From positions 372,001 through 436,000 of the forward strand of contig NZ_WUAF01000001.1 of the NCBI RefSeq assembly GCF_009800965.1: a stretch of DNA of 64,000 nt, in the 5' to 3' direction. Shown piece by piece: positions 14,324 to 23,255 of this stretch (its first letter is position 1; each line of letters begins with the position of its first letter). The stretch is from Cognatazoarcus halotolerans (lineage in GTDB: Bacteria; Pseudomonadota; Gammaproteobacteria; Burkholderiales; Rhodocyclaceae). Under the pieces are notes generated by a model. That model was given only the letters and a program-made list of their open reading frames with translations. It had not been told where the DNA came from and made no database searches. The translations under genes were made by a program, and so were the position numbers.

Positions 14324-15723
14324 CGTGCGCTGCCCTGCGGCGCGAGCATCGACTGCGGGCTGAGCAGGCGGTCGAGTTCGGCCTCGCTGAGCAGGCCCTC
14401 GCCGATCACCAGCTCGCGCACCGTTGCACCGCTGTGCAGCGCCTGTGCGGCGATGCGCGACGAATTGGCGTAGCCGATGTGCGGCACCAGCGCGGTAATC
14501 ACGCCGATGCTGCGCTCGACGTGTTGCGCGCACTGTTCGCGGTCTGCGCGGATGCCGCGGATGCAGCGCTCTTCGAGCAGGGTGCAGGCGGAGGCGAGCA
14601 TCTTGGTGGAGTTGAGCAGGTTGTAGACGATCAGCGGCTCCATGGCGTTGAGCTGGAGCTGACCGGCCTCGGCCGCCATGGTCACCGCGAGGTCGTTTCC
14701 GATCACCTGGTAGGCGACCTGGTTGACCGCTTCGGGGATCACCGGGTTGACCTTGCCCGGCATGATGGAGGAGCCCGGCTGCATCGGCGGCAGGTGGATC
14801 TCGCCGAAGCCGGTGCGCGGACCGCTGGAGAGCAGGCGCAGGTCGTTGGCGACCTTGGAGAGCTTGACCGCGAGACGCTTGAGGATGCCCGAGAAGAGCA
14901 CGAAGGCGCCCATGTCCGAGGTGGCCTCGACCAGATTGGAGGCAGACACGATCGGCTTGCCGGAAATTTCGGCGAGATGGCGTACCACCAGGCGGGCGTA
15001 GTCCGGGTGGGTGTTGATGCCGGTGCCGATGGCGGTCCCGCCGAGGTTCACTTCACACAGCAGCAGGTTGATCTCACGAATCCGGTCGATGTCCTCGCCG
15101 AGCATCACCGCGAAGGCCTCGAACTCCTGGCCGAGCGTCATCGGCACCGCGTCCTGCAACTGGGTGCGGCCCATCTTCAGCACATCAGCGAACTCGCGGC
15201 CCTTCGCTTCGAGCGCCGCCTTGAGGCTGGCGACGGCCTCGACCAGCGGCTCGGTGGCGAACTGCAGGCCGACGCACACCGCGGTTGGGTAAGCGTCGTT
15301 GGTCGATTGCGACTTGTTGACGTCGTCGTTGGGATGCAGGTGCTCATAGGCGCCCTTGGGCTGGCCGAGCTTCTCGAGGGCCAGGTTGGCGATCACCTCG
15401 TTGGCGTTCATATTGGTCGAGGTGCCAGCGCCGCCCTGGATCAGGTCGACCACGAAGGCCTCGTGCAGGCGGCCGCCGATGATCTCGTCACAGGCGGAGA
15501 CGATGGCCTCGGCCTTGTGCGGCGCGAGCAGGCCAAGCTCCTGGTTGGCGCGGGCTGCGGCGGCCTTGACCATGGCGAGCGCATTGACGAAATGCGGGAA
15601 GTGGCTGATCGGCACGCCGGTGATCGCGAAGTTGTCGACCGCGCGCTGGGTCTGGACGCCGAGCCAGGTGTCGGCGGGCAATTCCATGTCGCCGAGAAGA
15701 TCGTGTTCGATACGGGTATTCAT
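14320..15723 (-). CDS. aspA: Aspartate ammonia-lyase (aspartase)
   Basis: It converts L-aspartate to fumarate and ammonia. The 467-aa product begins MNTRIEHDLLGDMELP and carries GGAGTSTNMNANEV, NDDVNKSQSTNDAYPT and the fumarase/aspartase signature GSSIMPGKVNP. Fumarase C and aspartase are close relatives. The DLLGDMELPADTWLGVQTQRA start and the asparaginase partner favour aspartase. It sits between an AGCS-type amino-acid symporter (66 nt upstream) and ansA (overlapping), which gives a complete route from imported asparagine or aspartate to fumarate plus ammonia. Confidence 0.92.
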   Translation of the reverse strand: MNTRIEHDLLGDMELPADTWLGVQTQRAVDNFAITGVPISHFPHFVNALAMVKAAAARANQELGLLAPHKAEAIVSACDEIIGGRLHEAFVVDLIQGGAGTSTNMNANEVIANLALEKLGQPKGAYEHLHPNDDVNKSQSTNDAYPTAVCVGLQFATEPLVEAVASLKAALEAKGREFADVLKMGRTQLQDAVPMTLGQEFEAFAVMLGEDIDRIREINLLLCEVNLGGTAIGTGINTHPDYARLVVRHLAEISGKPIVSASNLVEATSDMGAFVLFSGILKRLAVKLSKVANDLRLLSSGPRTGFGEIHLPPMQPGSSIMPGKVNPVIPEAVNQVAYQVIGNDLAVTMAAEAGQLQLNAMEPLIVYNLLNSTKMLASACTLLEERCIRGIRADREQCAQHVERSIGVITALVPHIGYANSSRIAAQALHSGATVRELVIGEGLLSEAELDRLLSPQSMLAPQGSAR

Positions 15724-15789
15724 GAAGGTCTCACTTGATAAAAAGTGCGGACGGCCGCTTTCCCTCCCGGCCGCCCACAACGAAGAAGG

Positions 15790-17247
15790 TCAGGCAGTAC
15801 GGGCGCGGGCTGCGGCGATCCGTGCTTCGTCCTCGGGCTCTAGCACCCAGGCGTCCTGATCGATGTTGAGGTCGGCGAAGTGGCGGGCGTCGAAGAGCGG
15901 CTGCTCGATGCCGGCGTCGATCTGCCGGTCGTAGTCGCGCATGATCCGCAGCCCCGCCTTGAAGAGCACCACCAGGGCGAGCAGGTTGGCGAGCGCCAGC
16001 AGGCCCATGGTCACGTCGGCAAAGGCGAACACGGTGCCGAGGTCGGTGGTGGCGCTCCAGCCGCACAGGGCGATCACGAGCACGCGGTAGCCGATGATCA
16101 GCGGACGGTTCTCGTCACTGAAGAAGCTCAGGCTGTTCTCGCCGAGGTAGTAGTTGTAGACGATGGTGGTGAAGCCGAACAGGAACAGCGCGATGCTCAC
16201 GAAGACCCGTCCCCACTCGCCCACATGGCCGGCCAGCGAAGCCTGGGTCAGCGCCACGCCGCCGATATCGGTGGCAACGCCGGGCTGATACACGGTGCCG
16301 AGCAGGATGATGAAGGCGGTGCAGGAGCACAGGATCAGCGTGTCGATGAACACCGAGAAGGCCTGCACGATGCCCTGGTTGGCCGGGTGCGGCACATAGG
16401 CGACGGCGGCGACGTTGGGCGCGCTGCCCAGGCCGGCTTCGTTCGAGAACAGGCCGCGTTTGACGCCCATCAGGATCGCCGCGCCGATGCCGCCACCGAT
16501 GGCCGGCTCGAGGCCGAAGGCGCTCTTGACGATCAGCGTCAGCACCGCGGGCAGCTCGGTGATGTTGAGCACCAGCACCACCACCGCGATCAGCAGATAA
16601 CCGATCGCCATCACCGGCACCAGCACCTCGGCAACCTTGGCGATGCGCTTGACCCCACCGAAAACGATCGCGCCGATCACCACGGCAAGGCCGAGGCCGG
16701 TGGCAAGGACCGGAATGCCGAAGGCGTCCTGGAAGGAGGTCGCAACCGAATACGACTGCAGCGCGTTGAAGCCGAGGCCGAAGGTCACCAGCAGCAGCAC
16801 CGAGTAGACCGCGGCGAGCCACTTCCAGTTTGCGCCCATGCCGCGGGCGATGTAGTGGGCCGGGCCGCCGCGGTAGGTGCCGTCGGGTTCAGCCTTCTTG
16901 TAGGCTTGGGCGAGGGTGCATTCGAAATAGCTGGTGGCCATGCCGATCAGCCCGACCACCCACATCCAGAACACCGCGCCGGGACCGCCGAGGGTGATCG
17001 CCACCGCGACACCGGCGATGTTGCCGCCGCCGACGCGACCGGCCACCGACAGCATCAGCGCCTGGAAGGAGCTGAGGTGACCGTGCTGGTCATGCGAGAA
17101 AGCCTGGTTGGCGCCGAGGATGCGGAACATCCGGCCGAAGTAGCGGAACTGCACGAAGCGCGAAGCAACGGTGAACCACAGGCCGATGCCGAGCAGCACC
17201 ACGATCAGCACCTTGCCCCACAGCAGATCGTTGAGCATATCAAGCAT
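15790..17247 (-). CDS. AGCS family Na+/H+-coupled amino-acid symporter
   Basis: The 485-aa protein has about ten membrane segments. AGCS family marks are FQALMLSVAGRVGGGNIAGVAVAITLGGPGAVFWMW (about 60-95), GTYRGGPAHYIARGMG, and GVKRGLFSNEAGLGSAP. Characterised members take up alanine, glycine or glutamine with sodium. The aspA-ansA genes downstream suggest asparagine, aspartate or glutamine as the cargo, which is inference. A perfect GGAGG at 17256-17260 lies 8 nt before the ATG at 17247, which settles the start; an ATG at 17277 has no such site. The C-terminal tail (about 45 residues) is acidic and cytoplasmic. A divergent HTH regulator gene is 242 nt away. Confidence 0.9.
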   Translation of the reverse strand: MLDMLNDLLWGKVLIVVLLGIGLWFTVASRFVQFRYFGRMFRILGANQAFSHDQHGHLSSFQALMLSVAGRVGGGNIAGVAVAITLGGPGAVFWMWVVGLIGMATSYFECTLAQAYKKAEPDGTYRGGPAHYIARGMGANWKWLAAVYSVLLLVTFGLGFNALQSYSVATSFQDAFGIPVLATGLGLAVVIGAIVFGGVKRIAKVAEVLVPVMAIGYLLIAVVVLVLNITELPAVLTLIVKSAFGLEPAIGGGIGAAILMGVKRGLFSNEAGLGSAPNVAAVAYVPHPANQGIVQAFSVFIDTLILCSCTAFIILLGTVYQPGVATDIGGVALTQASLAGHVGEWGRVFVSIALFLFGFTTIVYNYYLGENSLSFFSDENRPLIIGYRVLVIALCGWSATTDLGTVFAFADVTMGLLALANLLALVVLFKAGLRIMRDYDRQIDAGIEQPLFDARHFADLNIDQDAWVLEPEDEARIAAARARTA

Positions 17248-17489
17248 GCGCAAATCCTCCATGACAGTCGGCCGCACGGCCGGGGAACGGGAACGTATTC
17301 AGATACATGGTCAGTCTCCAGTTGCGGCTCGGGCCGCTGTTGTCGTTCTGTTGCGGGAAGCGGGTCCATTACAACAAGGTGGAGACCGGCGGTACATTTG
17401 CCGAAGTGGATCAGTGTGTCACGCATTGGTGCGAATACTGCGCCATACTGCGAAAGGCACTTTGAACCATCCGGAGAGGCAAGACCGCC

Positions 17490-18302
17490 ATGCATGAGGA
17501 TTTCGCGCGCAACCTGCGCCTGCTGTGCAGCTACTACCGCTCGATTGCCGAGGTCTGTCGGCGCCTGGAGGTCAATCGTCCGCAGTTCAACCGCTATCTG
17601 AGCGGTCGCTACCGACCGTCCGCAAACACGCTGCGGCGCTTCTGCGACTTCTTCGGGGTGGAGGAACACGAGATCCTGTTGCCCAGCGCCCAGTTCGAGC
17701 GCCTGGTGCAGGTCCGCCCGCGCCGCGACGAGCCGAACGACGCGGGTGCGCCAGAATTGGCGCACTTTTCACGCCTGCGCGAAATCGGCACGGCCGGCCT
17801 CGACAAGTACCTCGGCTACTACTTCGAGACCTACATGTCGATGGCCTGCCCGGGCAAGATCCTGCGCACACTGGTGTGCCTGCTGCGGGACGGCGAGCGG
17901 GTCTGCTACCGGCGCACCGAACGGCTCATCGAGCATCCGCACGAAAAGCCCTGCCACGGCGTCTACCTCGGCATGGCGCACATGCTCGGCGACCGCATCT
18001 TCCTCAATGACTACGAGTCGCTCACCGGTCTGGAGATGACCCAGACGATCCTGTTCCCGTCCTTCAAGAACCGCGTGAGCCGTCTCACCGGTCTAAAGCT
18101 CGGCGCCTCGGGCAGCGGGGAGCGCATGCCCTGCTGCGCACGGGTGGTCTACGAATACCTCGGCCAGACCATCAGCGTGCGCAGCGCGCTACGCCTGTGC
18201 GGGCTGTACGCGAGCGACGACCCACGTATCGACGAAGCCACGCGCAGCGCGGTGGTCAACGACATCGCGCCCGGCGAGTGGCATCTGCGGGCACGCTTCT
18301 GA
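17490..18302 (+). CDS. XRE-like HTH transcriptional regulator, probable regulator of the agcS-aspA-ansA operon
   Basis: The 270-aa protein has an N-terminal lambda-repressor-type helix-turn-helix at about 5-62 (IAEVCRRLEVNRPQFNRYLSG, then RPSANTLRRFCDFFGVEEHEIL). The C-terminal 180 residues contain KYLGYYFETYMSMACPGKILRTLVCLLR and several cysteines, but no ligand-binding domain I can name. It lies divergently next to the amino-acid symporter operon, so control of that operon by an amino-acid or nitrogen signal is a reasonable inference. The gene starts after GGAGAGG 11 nt upstream. Downstream it converges on the RND pump genes. Confidence 0.75.
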   Translation: MHEDFARNLRLLCSYYRSIAEVCRRLEVNRPQFNRYLSGRYRPSANTLRRFCDFFGVEEHEILLPSAQFERLVQVRPRRDEPNDAGAPELAHFSRLREIGTAGLDKYLGYYFETYMSMACPGKILRTLVCLLRDGERVCYRRTERLIEHPHEKPCHGVYLGMAHMLGDRIFLNDYESLTGLEMTQTILFPSFKNRVSRLTGLKLGASGSGERMPCCARVVYEYLGQTISVRSALRLCGLYASDDPRIDEATRSAVVNDIAPGEWHLRARF

Positions 18303-18339
18303 GCCGCCCCAAGGACGCCGCCATGGATCCTCGCGCCCT

Positions 18340-21300
18340 TTACGAGGCGCGGCCGCGACGTGCGAACAACGCCTTCCAGCCGCCTCGCCGCGCCTCCCCG
18401 GATGCGCTGCGGCCCATCGTCAGCCGATAGATGAGCGGGATCGCGAAGAGCGTGAGGATGGTCGAGAAGCCCAACCCCCATACGATGCTGGCCGCCACCG
18501 GCCCCCACATCAGCGATTTGCCGCCCAGCCCGACCGCCAGCGAGAAGAGCCCGCCGATGGTGGTGGTCGAGGTAATGACGATCGGCACCACCCGGCGACG
18601 TGCCGCATAGACCGCCGCGTGCAGCGTGCTCATTCCGGCGCCGCGACGCTCGTTGGCCGCATCGATGAGCACGATTGCCGAGTTCACCGCGATACCGGTC
18701 AGGGCGATCACCCCGTAGAGGGTGTACAGCGACAGCGGGTTGCCGGAGACGATCAGCCCCAGCACCACGCCGGTGAAGGCCAGCGGCACGGTGGCGAGGA
18801 TGATCAGCGGCTGCCAGTAGCTCCTGAACTGGGTCGCGAGGATCAGGTAGATCAACCCCACCCCGAGCACGAACAATTTGGTCATGGCATCGATACTCTC
18901 CTGGATGTCGTCGAGCTCGCCCGAGAAGTCCAGCTGGGTATTCGGAAAGCGCGGCTGCAGTTCGGCCCACGCTGCCTTGAGCCGCTTGTTGGCTTCCAGG
19001 GTGTCCATCTTCGCGCTGTCGAGATCGGCCTCGACGGTGATCGCGCGCTTGAGTTGGTAGTGGCGGATGTAGCCTTTGGCAATGCGGGGCTGCTGGTCGA
19101 CCAGGGCCGACAGCGGTGCGCTGCCGCCATCAGCCAGCGGTACGGTGCGCTGCAGGAGCTGGTCGATGTCGGTGAGCGTTTCCGGCCGCGCCCGCACCAC
19201 CACGTCCACCTTCTCGCCGTCGTCGCGGGTGCTGGCCACGGTCTCACCCTCGCCGTACAGTCGCAGCACGCGTGACACCTCGCCAGCACCGACGCCGGCA
19301 TTGGCGAGTTTCTCGCGATCGAGCAGCAGCTTGAGTTCGGTTCGGCCGGGCACGTCGTCGTCGGTGAGGTCCTTGACGCCCGGAATCTTCGCCACGGCCG
19401 CCCGCAGTGCATCGGCCGCGGCGCGCAGCTCGACGTAGTCGTCGGCCTTGACCTTGACGCTGATTGGCTTGGCAGTGGGTGGCCCCCCCTTGAGCTCGAG
19501 GAAGGACACCTTGGCCTCGCCCGGCACCGACGACACCGGGCCGCGCAGCGACTCGATGACCTCGGCGGTTTCGCGCAGCACGCCGCGGCGCGGCTGCAGC
19601 GACACCAGCACCTGGGCGTACTGGTCGCCATACAGCGGTTCGGTGTCGGTGAACTTGAGGCCCGCGTAGGCGGTGACCGAGCGCACCTCGTCCGGATCGA
19701 GTTCGCGCTGGACGATCCGCGCCACCCGCTCGGACTCGGCCAGCGAGCGCTCCAGCGCGATCCCGGCCGGCATGTCGACGTTCACATAGAACAGCCGGAA
19801 CGAATCGAAGGCGAAGAACTGCATGCGCACCAGCCCGCCACCCACCGCGCCGCCGGCGCCGAGCACGATCAGGACCAGGAACGCGACGGCCAGCCTCGGC
19901 CAGCGCATCACCCGCAGGAGAGTGCGCGAATACCTGATCCGCACCCAGTGCGTAAAACGCTCGCGCATTTCCTGGGCGCGCCCCTTGCGCGCCGCCACCC
20001 CGGGCCTGATCGCCAGCACATGGGTGGGCAGGATCCAGAACGCCTCGGCCAGGCTGACCGTCAACGCCACGGTCACCACGAAGGGCACCACAAACATGAA
20101 CTTGCCCAGGATGCCCGGCAACAGCATCAGCGGCAGGAAGGCAGCGATGGTGGTGAGCACCGACGAGAGCACCGGCAGGGCGACCTCCTTGACACCAGCG
20201 ACGACGGCCGAGCGCGCCTCCTCGCCACGGGTCAGCCGGTAGTAGACGGCCTCGACCACCACCACCGCGTCGTCGACCAGCATGCCCAGCGCAATCACCA
20301 CGCCAAGCAGCACGGTTAGGTTAAGGGTCGAGTCGATCATGCTCAACACGAGGAAGGTGCCGGCCAGCGAAAACGGCACGCCCAGCCCCACCAGCAAGGC
20401 GAGCCGGGTGCCGAGGAACAGCCAGCACATGGCCAGCACCGCGATCAGGCCGAGCAGCGCGTTCGACTCCATGATGCCGATCGCGTTGCGGGTCACGTCG
20501 GTCTGGTCGTCGAGCATGGTCAGCGCAAGCCCCTGCCCGGCCAACAGCGGATTGCGCTCCGCTGCCAGCGCATTGAGCCGCTCGACCAGTTGCAGGGTGT
20601 TGGTCTTGGCCTGCTTGGTGATCGACAGCATGATCGCCGGCTGTTCGTTGTAGCTCACCATCTGGCTGGTACGCTCGTGCCCGCGCGTCACGCGCGCCAC
20701 CTCGTTTAGACTGACCCGTCCGCCCGCTACCGGAATCGCTGCCTGGGCGAGCACTTCGGGGTCGGGCGTCTTGCCCTGCAGGCGCACCAGCCATTCGCGA
20801 TCCTGCACCCGGATGCGCCCGGCCAGCGTGTTGCGGAACCAGGCCGCAACCGTATCCGACACTCTGGCTGGCGAGATACCGCGCGCCGACAGCGCCGCCG
20901 GGTCGAAATCGACGTGCAGCTCGGGATCGTCGAGACCGGCGGCGATCACCGAGTCCACCCCGGGAAGCTGCTCCAGGTCCTTCTTGAGATCGAAGGCCGC
21001 ACGGCGCAGCTGCTCCCCGCCGGCAGGGCCGTGCAGCGCCAGGATCGCGGTCGGAAAGCCGTTAGAGGTGGTGATCTCGACGATGCTCGGATCGGTGGCA
21101 GCCTCGGGCAGCTCGTCGGCGGCCTTGTTCTGGATCTCGCGGCGCAGGTCGGCGACACGTTTGTCGAAATTGCGCTCCGAGATTTCCTGGAAGCGCACCA
21201 GGATCGACGACACCGACTCTCGACTGCTCGACGACACGTACTTCACGTCCTTGAGCTGGCCGATCGCGTCCTCCAGCGGCGCAGTGATCTCCTGCTCCAC

Positions 21301-21474
21301 GTCTTCGGCCGAGGCACCCGGCAGGGTGGTGATGATGTTGACCCAGTTGAAGCTGATCTCCGGATCCTGCGCGCGCGGCAGTGTCAGGTAGGTGACCAGC
21401 CCGCCGACCAGCACCAGCACGAAGGTGATGTTGGCGAGCGGATGGTTGTCGATGAGGCGCCGGTACCAGCTCAC
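18340..21474 (-). CDS. RND-family efflux permease
   Basis: The 1044-aa inner-membrane protein has the twelve-helix, two-porter-loop plan of RND pumps. It starts with NHPLANITFVLVLVGGLVTYLTLPRAQDPEISFNWV, has GMLVDDAVVVVEAVYYRL in the fourth helix (the Asp-Asp proton relay) and a duplicated half with ALTGIAVNSAIVLIDAANERR. It belongs to the AcrB-like branch often annotated as a hydrophobe/multidrug exporter, not the heavy-metal branch. Its start overlaps the adaptor gene stop (ATGA). No outer-membrane channel gene is in this operon. The NodT-type channel at 41-42 kb or a channel elsewhere could serve. The substrate is unknown. Confidence 0.9.
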   Translation of the reverse strand: MSWYRRLIDNHPLANITFVLVLVGGLVTYLTLPRAQDPEISFNWVNIITTLPGASAEDVEQEITAPLEDAIGQLKDVKYVSSSSRESVSSILVRFQEISERNFDKRVADLRREIQNKAADELPEAATDPSIVEITTSNGFPTAILALHGPAGGEQLRRAAFDLKKDLEQLPGVDSVIAAGLDDPELHVDFDPAALSARGISPARVSDTVAAWFRNTLAGRIRVQDREWLVRLQGKTPDPEVLAQAAIPVAGGRVSLNEVARVTRGHERTSQMVSYNEQPAIMLSITKQAKTNTLQLVERLNALAAERNPLLAGQGLALTMLDDQTDVTRNAIGIMESNALLGLIAVLAMCWLFLGTRLALLVGLGVPFSLAGTFLVLSMIDSTLNLTVLLGVVIALGMLVDDAVVVVEAVYYRLTRGEEARSAVVAGVKEVALPVLSSVLTTIAAFLPLMLLPGILGKFMFVVPFVVTVALTVSLAEAFWILPTHVLAIRPGVAARKGRAQEMRERFTHWVRIRYSRTLLRVMRWPRLAVAFLVLIVLGAGGAVGGGLVRMQFFAFDSFRLFYVNVDMPAGIALERSLAESERVARIVQRELDPDEVRSVTAYAGLKFTDTEPLYGDQYAQVLVSLQPRRGVLRETAEVIESLRGPVSSVPGEAKVSFLELKGGPPTAKPISVKVKADDYVELRAAADALRAAVAKIPGVKDLTDDDVPGRTELKLLLDREKLANAGVGAGEVSRVLRLYGEGETVASTRDDGEKVDVVVRARPETLTDIDQLLQRTVPLADGGSAPLSALVDQQPRIAKGYIRHYQLKRAITVEADLDSAKMDTLEANKRLKAAWAELQPRFPNTQLDFSGELDDIQESIDAMTKLFVLGVGLIYLILATQFRSYWQPLIILATVPLAFTGVVLGLIVSGNPLSLYTLYGVIALTGIAVNSAIVLIDAANERRGAGMSTLHAAVYAARRRVVPIVITSTTTIGGLFSLAVGLGGKSLMWGPVAASIVWGLGFSTILTLFAIPLIYRLTMGRSASGEARRGGWKALFARRGRAS

Positions 21475-22457
21475 CTGGCGGCTCCGGCAGGCAGTTCCAG
21501 CGCAAAGCGACCTGCGTCGATCACCCTGGTGCCGGGCGGCCAGTCGACTGCAACCGGCCGGCCGGCCTGGGCATCCGGCAGGGCCCGGAACACTGCCTTG
21601 CCAGCCTCATCGACGAAGGTTCCGAACCTTCCTGCCCGTTGCTGAACGAAACCCGGAGGCAGGTACGCCTGCGGACTTTCCCAGCGGACCTCGCCGGCAA
21701 CGCCTGGCGGCAGCGCCGCCACCGCGGAAAAGATCACCTCCCGCGTCTGCTCAGCCTGGTTTACCAGCGGCGAGACCCGCTTGATCGAAAGCGCTGCCAC
21801 CGTGTCGCCCGCCACGAGCTGCCATTTGCCGGCGCCCCGCAACCCCGCGAGCTGCTCGCGCGGCACACGCGCCCGCACCTCCACTTCGCCCGTCGCGGCG
21901 AACACCACCAACGGCGTGCCGGCGGCGGCAAGGTCTCCAACGCTGGCGCTTCGGCTGCGCACCACACCGTCGAACGGTGCGTGCACCACGGTCTTTTCGA
22001 GCGCCAACCGGGTCGACGCCAGACCCGCCCGGGCGGCCTCGCGCTCGCTGCGCAGCACCGCCAGGTCGGTGCGGCGGATGCGCAGCGCGTCGGCACTGAT
22101 GAACTGCTGCGCGGCCAGCGACTCAGACTGCGCAAGCTGCGCCTCGGCAAGGCGAATGCGGTTGTCCATCACCGTCAACTGGGCCTGCGCCTGGCGCACG
22201 TCGATGCGGTACTGACGGTCGTCGATCCGCGCCACCATCGCGCCCTTGCCGATCCGTTCGCCGATCCGTGCCGGCAGGGCCGTCACCCGCCCGGCCACCT
22301 CCGCGGAGAGCTGCGCTTCATCGCGCGGCTCCACGCTGGCGAGTGCCCGGAACTCGGGGTGCACCGCCAGTTCGGAGAGCGGTCGACTGGACCAGTCTGC
22401 GGCATTTACCATGGAACACAGAGCGGACAGGACGACAGGCATCAGGCTTCGTTTCAT
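21471..22457 (-). CDS. Periplasmic adaptor (membrane-fusion) protein of the RND pump
   Basis: The 328-aa product has a signal peptide (about 1-19, cleavage after VNA), a lipoyl half VSAEVAGRVTALPARIGERIGKG, a helical hairpin at about 85-135 (QAQAQLTVMDNRIRLAEAQLAQSES), the second lipoyl half VVHAPFDGVVRSRSASVGDLAAAG, and a beta-barrel region. There is no lipobox. It overlaps the RND permease gene by 4 nt. Its length is at the short end for this family. It bridges the inner-membrane pump to an outer-membrane channel. Confidence 0.88.
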   Translation of the reverse strand: MKRSLMPVVLSALCSMVNAADWSSRPLSELAVHPEFRALASVEPRDEAQLSAEVAGRVTALPARIGERIGKGAMVARIDDRQYRIDVRQAQAQLTVMDNRIRLAEAQLAQSESLAAQQFISADALRIRRTDLAVLRSEREAARAGLASTRLALEKTVVHAPFDGVVRSRSASVGDLAAAGTPLVVFAATGEVEVRARVPREQLAGLRGAGKWQLVAGDTVAALSIKRVSPLVNQAEQTREVIFSAVAALPPGVAGEVRWESPQAYLPPGFVQQRAGRFGTFVDEAGKAVFRALPDAQAGRPVAVDWPPGTRVIDAGRFALELPAGAAR

Positions 22458-22571
22458 GGGATGGTTCCGTAAGCGGCGTACAAGGCAGAACGACTGGCCG
22501 AATTCTATGACAGATGGACGACGGTCTCGCGACGGCGCTTAACGGGATGGACAGAAGTCGTCAAATCACAT

Positions 22572-22583
22572 AATCTCGAGATT
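22572..22583. promoter_or_regulatory. 12-bp perfect palindrome before the ABM gene
   Basis: AATCTCGAGATT lies 14 nt before the start of the monooxygenase-fold gene, just upstream of its GGAG, and about 115 nt from the start of the divergent RND adaptor gene. It may be an operator acting on either side; no regulator gene adjoins it. Confidence 0.35.
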
Positions 22584-22597
22584 TTTGGAGCCATCAG

Positions 22598-23152
22598 ATG
22601 AGCACATCCGACGCGCCCGTCACGCGCATTGCGCGCCGCCGCGCCCGTCCGGGCCGCGAAAGGGAATACGAGGCCACGATCCGCGACATGTTCGCGGCGA
22701 TGCACGCGACGAACGGCTTTCTCGGTGCCGACCTGATTCCCCCCGAAAAGCCGGGTGACGACTATCAGGTGGTCGTGCGCTTCGCCTGCGAAACGGCCAT
22801 GCAGCTCTGGGATGAGTCGCCCGAGCGGCGGCGCTTTCATGCGCGGCTCGTCGAGCTGGCCGAGAACGAGCCTGCCTATCGCACGCTCACCGGACTCGAA
22901 GCATGGTTCACGCCACCGGTCGTTCCCCCCTCGCTGCATCCGCCGCGCGGCCGCATGACAGTGGTCACCTGGCTCGGAATCTTCCCCACAGTATCGCTCT
23001 ACCTGTGGCTGGTCGGACCGCTCCTCGAGGATCTGCCCTTTCTGCTGCGCACCGCGATACTCACCGGACTGGTCGTTCCCACCATGACCTACCTGCTGAT
23101 GCCGCGCCTGACCCGCATGCTCAAGGGATGGCTCAGTCCCCCCGCTCGTTGA
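22598..23152 (+). CDS. Antibiotic-biosynthesis-monooxygenase-fold protein with C-terminal membrane helices
   Basis: The 184-aa protein has an N-terminal ABM-like ferredoxin fold at about 8-105: [53 protein letters not shown], and TGLEAWF near the end. Two membrane segments follow (about 120-140 and 145-165). The layout matches uncharacterised proteins of the COG3224 type. ABM folds occur in heme-degrading and quinone-forming enzymes, but no catalytic residue can be assigned here. GGAG lies 10 nt upstream of the start. It is divergent from the RND pump operon and precedes a chemoreceptor gene by about 100 nt. Confidence 0.72.
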   Translation: MSTSDAPVTRIARRRARPGREREYEATIRDMFAAMHATNGFLGADLIPPEKPGDDYQVVVRFACETAMQLWDESPERRRFHARLVELAENEPAYRTLTGLEAWFTPPVVPPSLHPPRGRMTVVTWLGIFPTVSLYLWLVGPLLEDLPFLLRTAILTGLVVPTMTYLLMPRLTRMLKGWLSPPAR

Positions 23153-23255
23153 GCGCCGTTCCGTTCACTTGACGCCGGCACTAAAGCCGGCCCCGCGGCG
23201 GCCGTTAGCGATCTCACCACACCATCGCGAACGGCTGCTCAAAGCCGCGGATACC

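Noticed and set aside
15880-17601. A 573-codon open frame on the plus strand across the AGCS symporter gene
   Set aside because: It has a His/Asp/Gln-rich product with no recognisable fold, while the minus strand codes for a full symporter with a good Shine-Dalgarno. It also runs into the regulator gene start.
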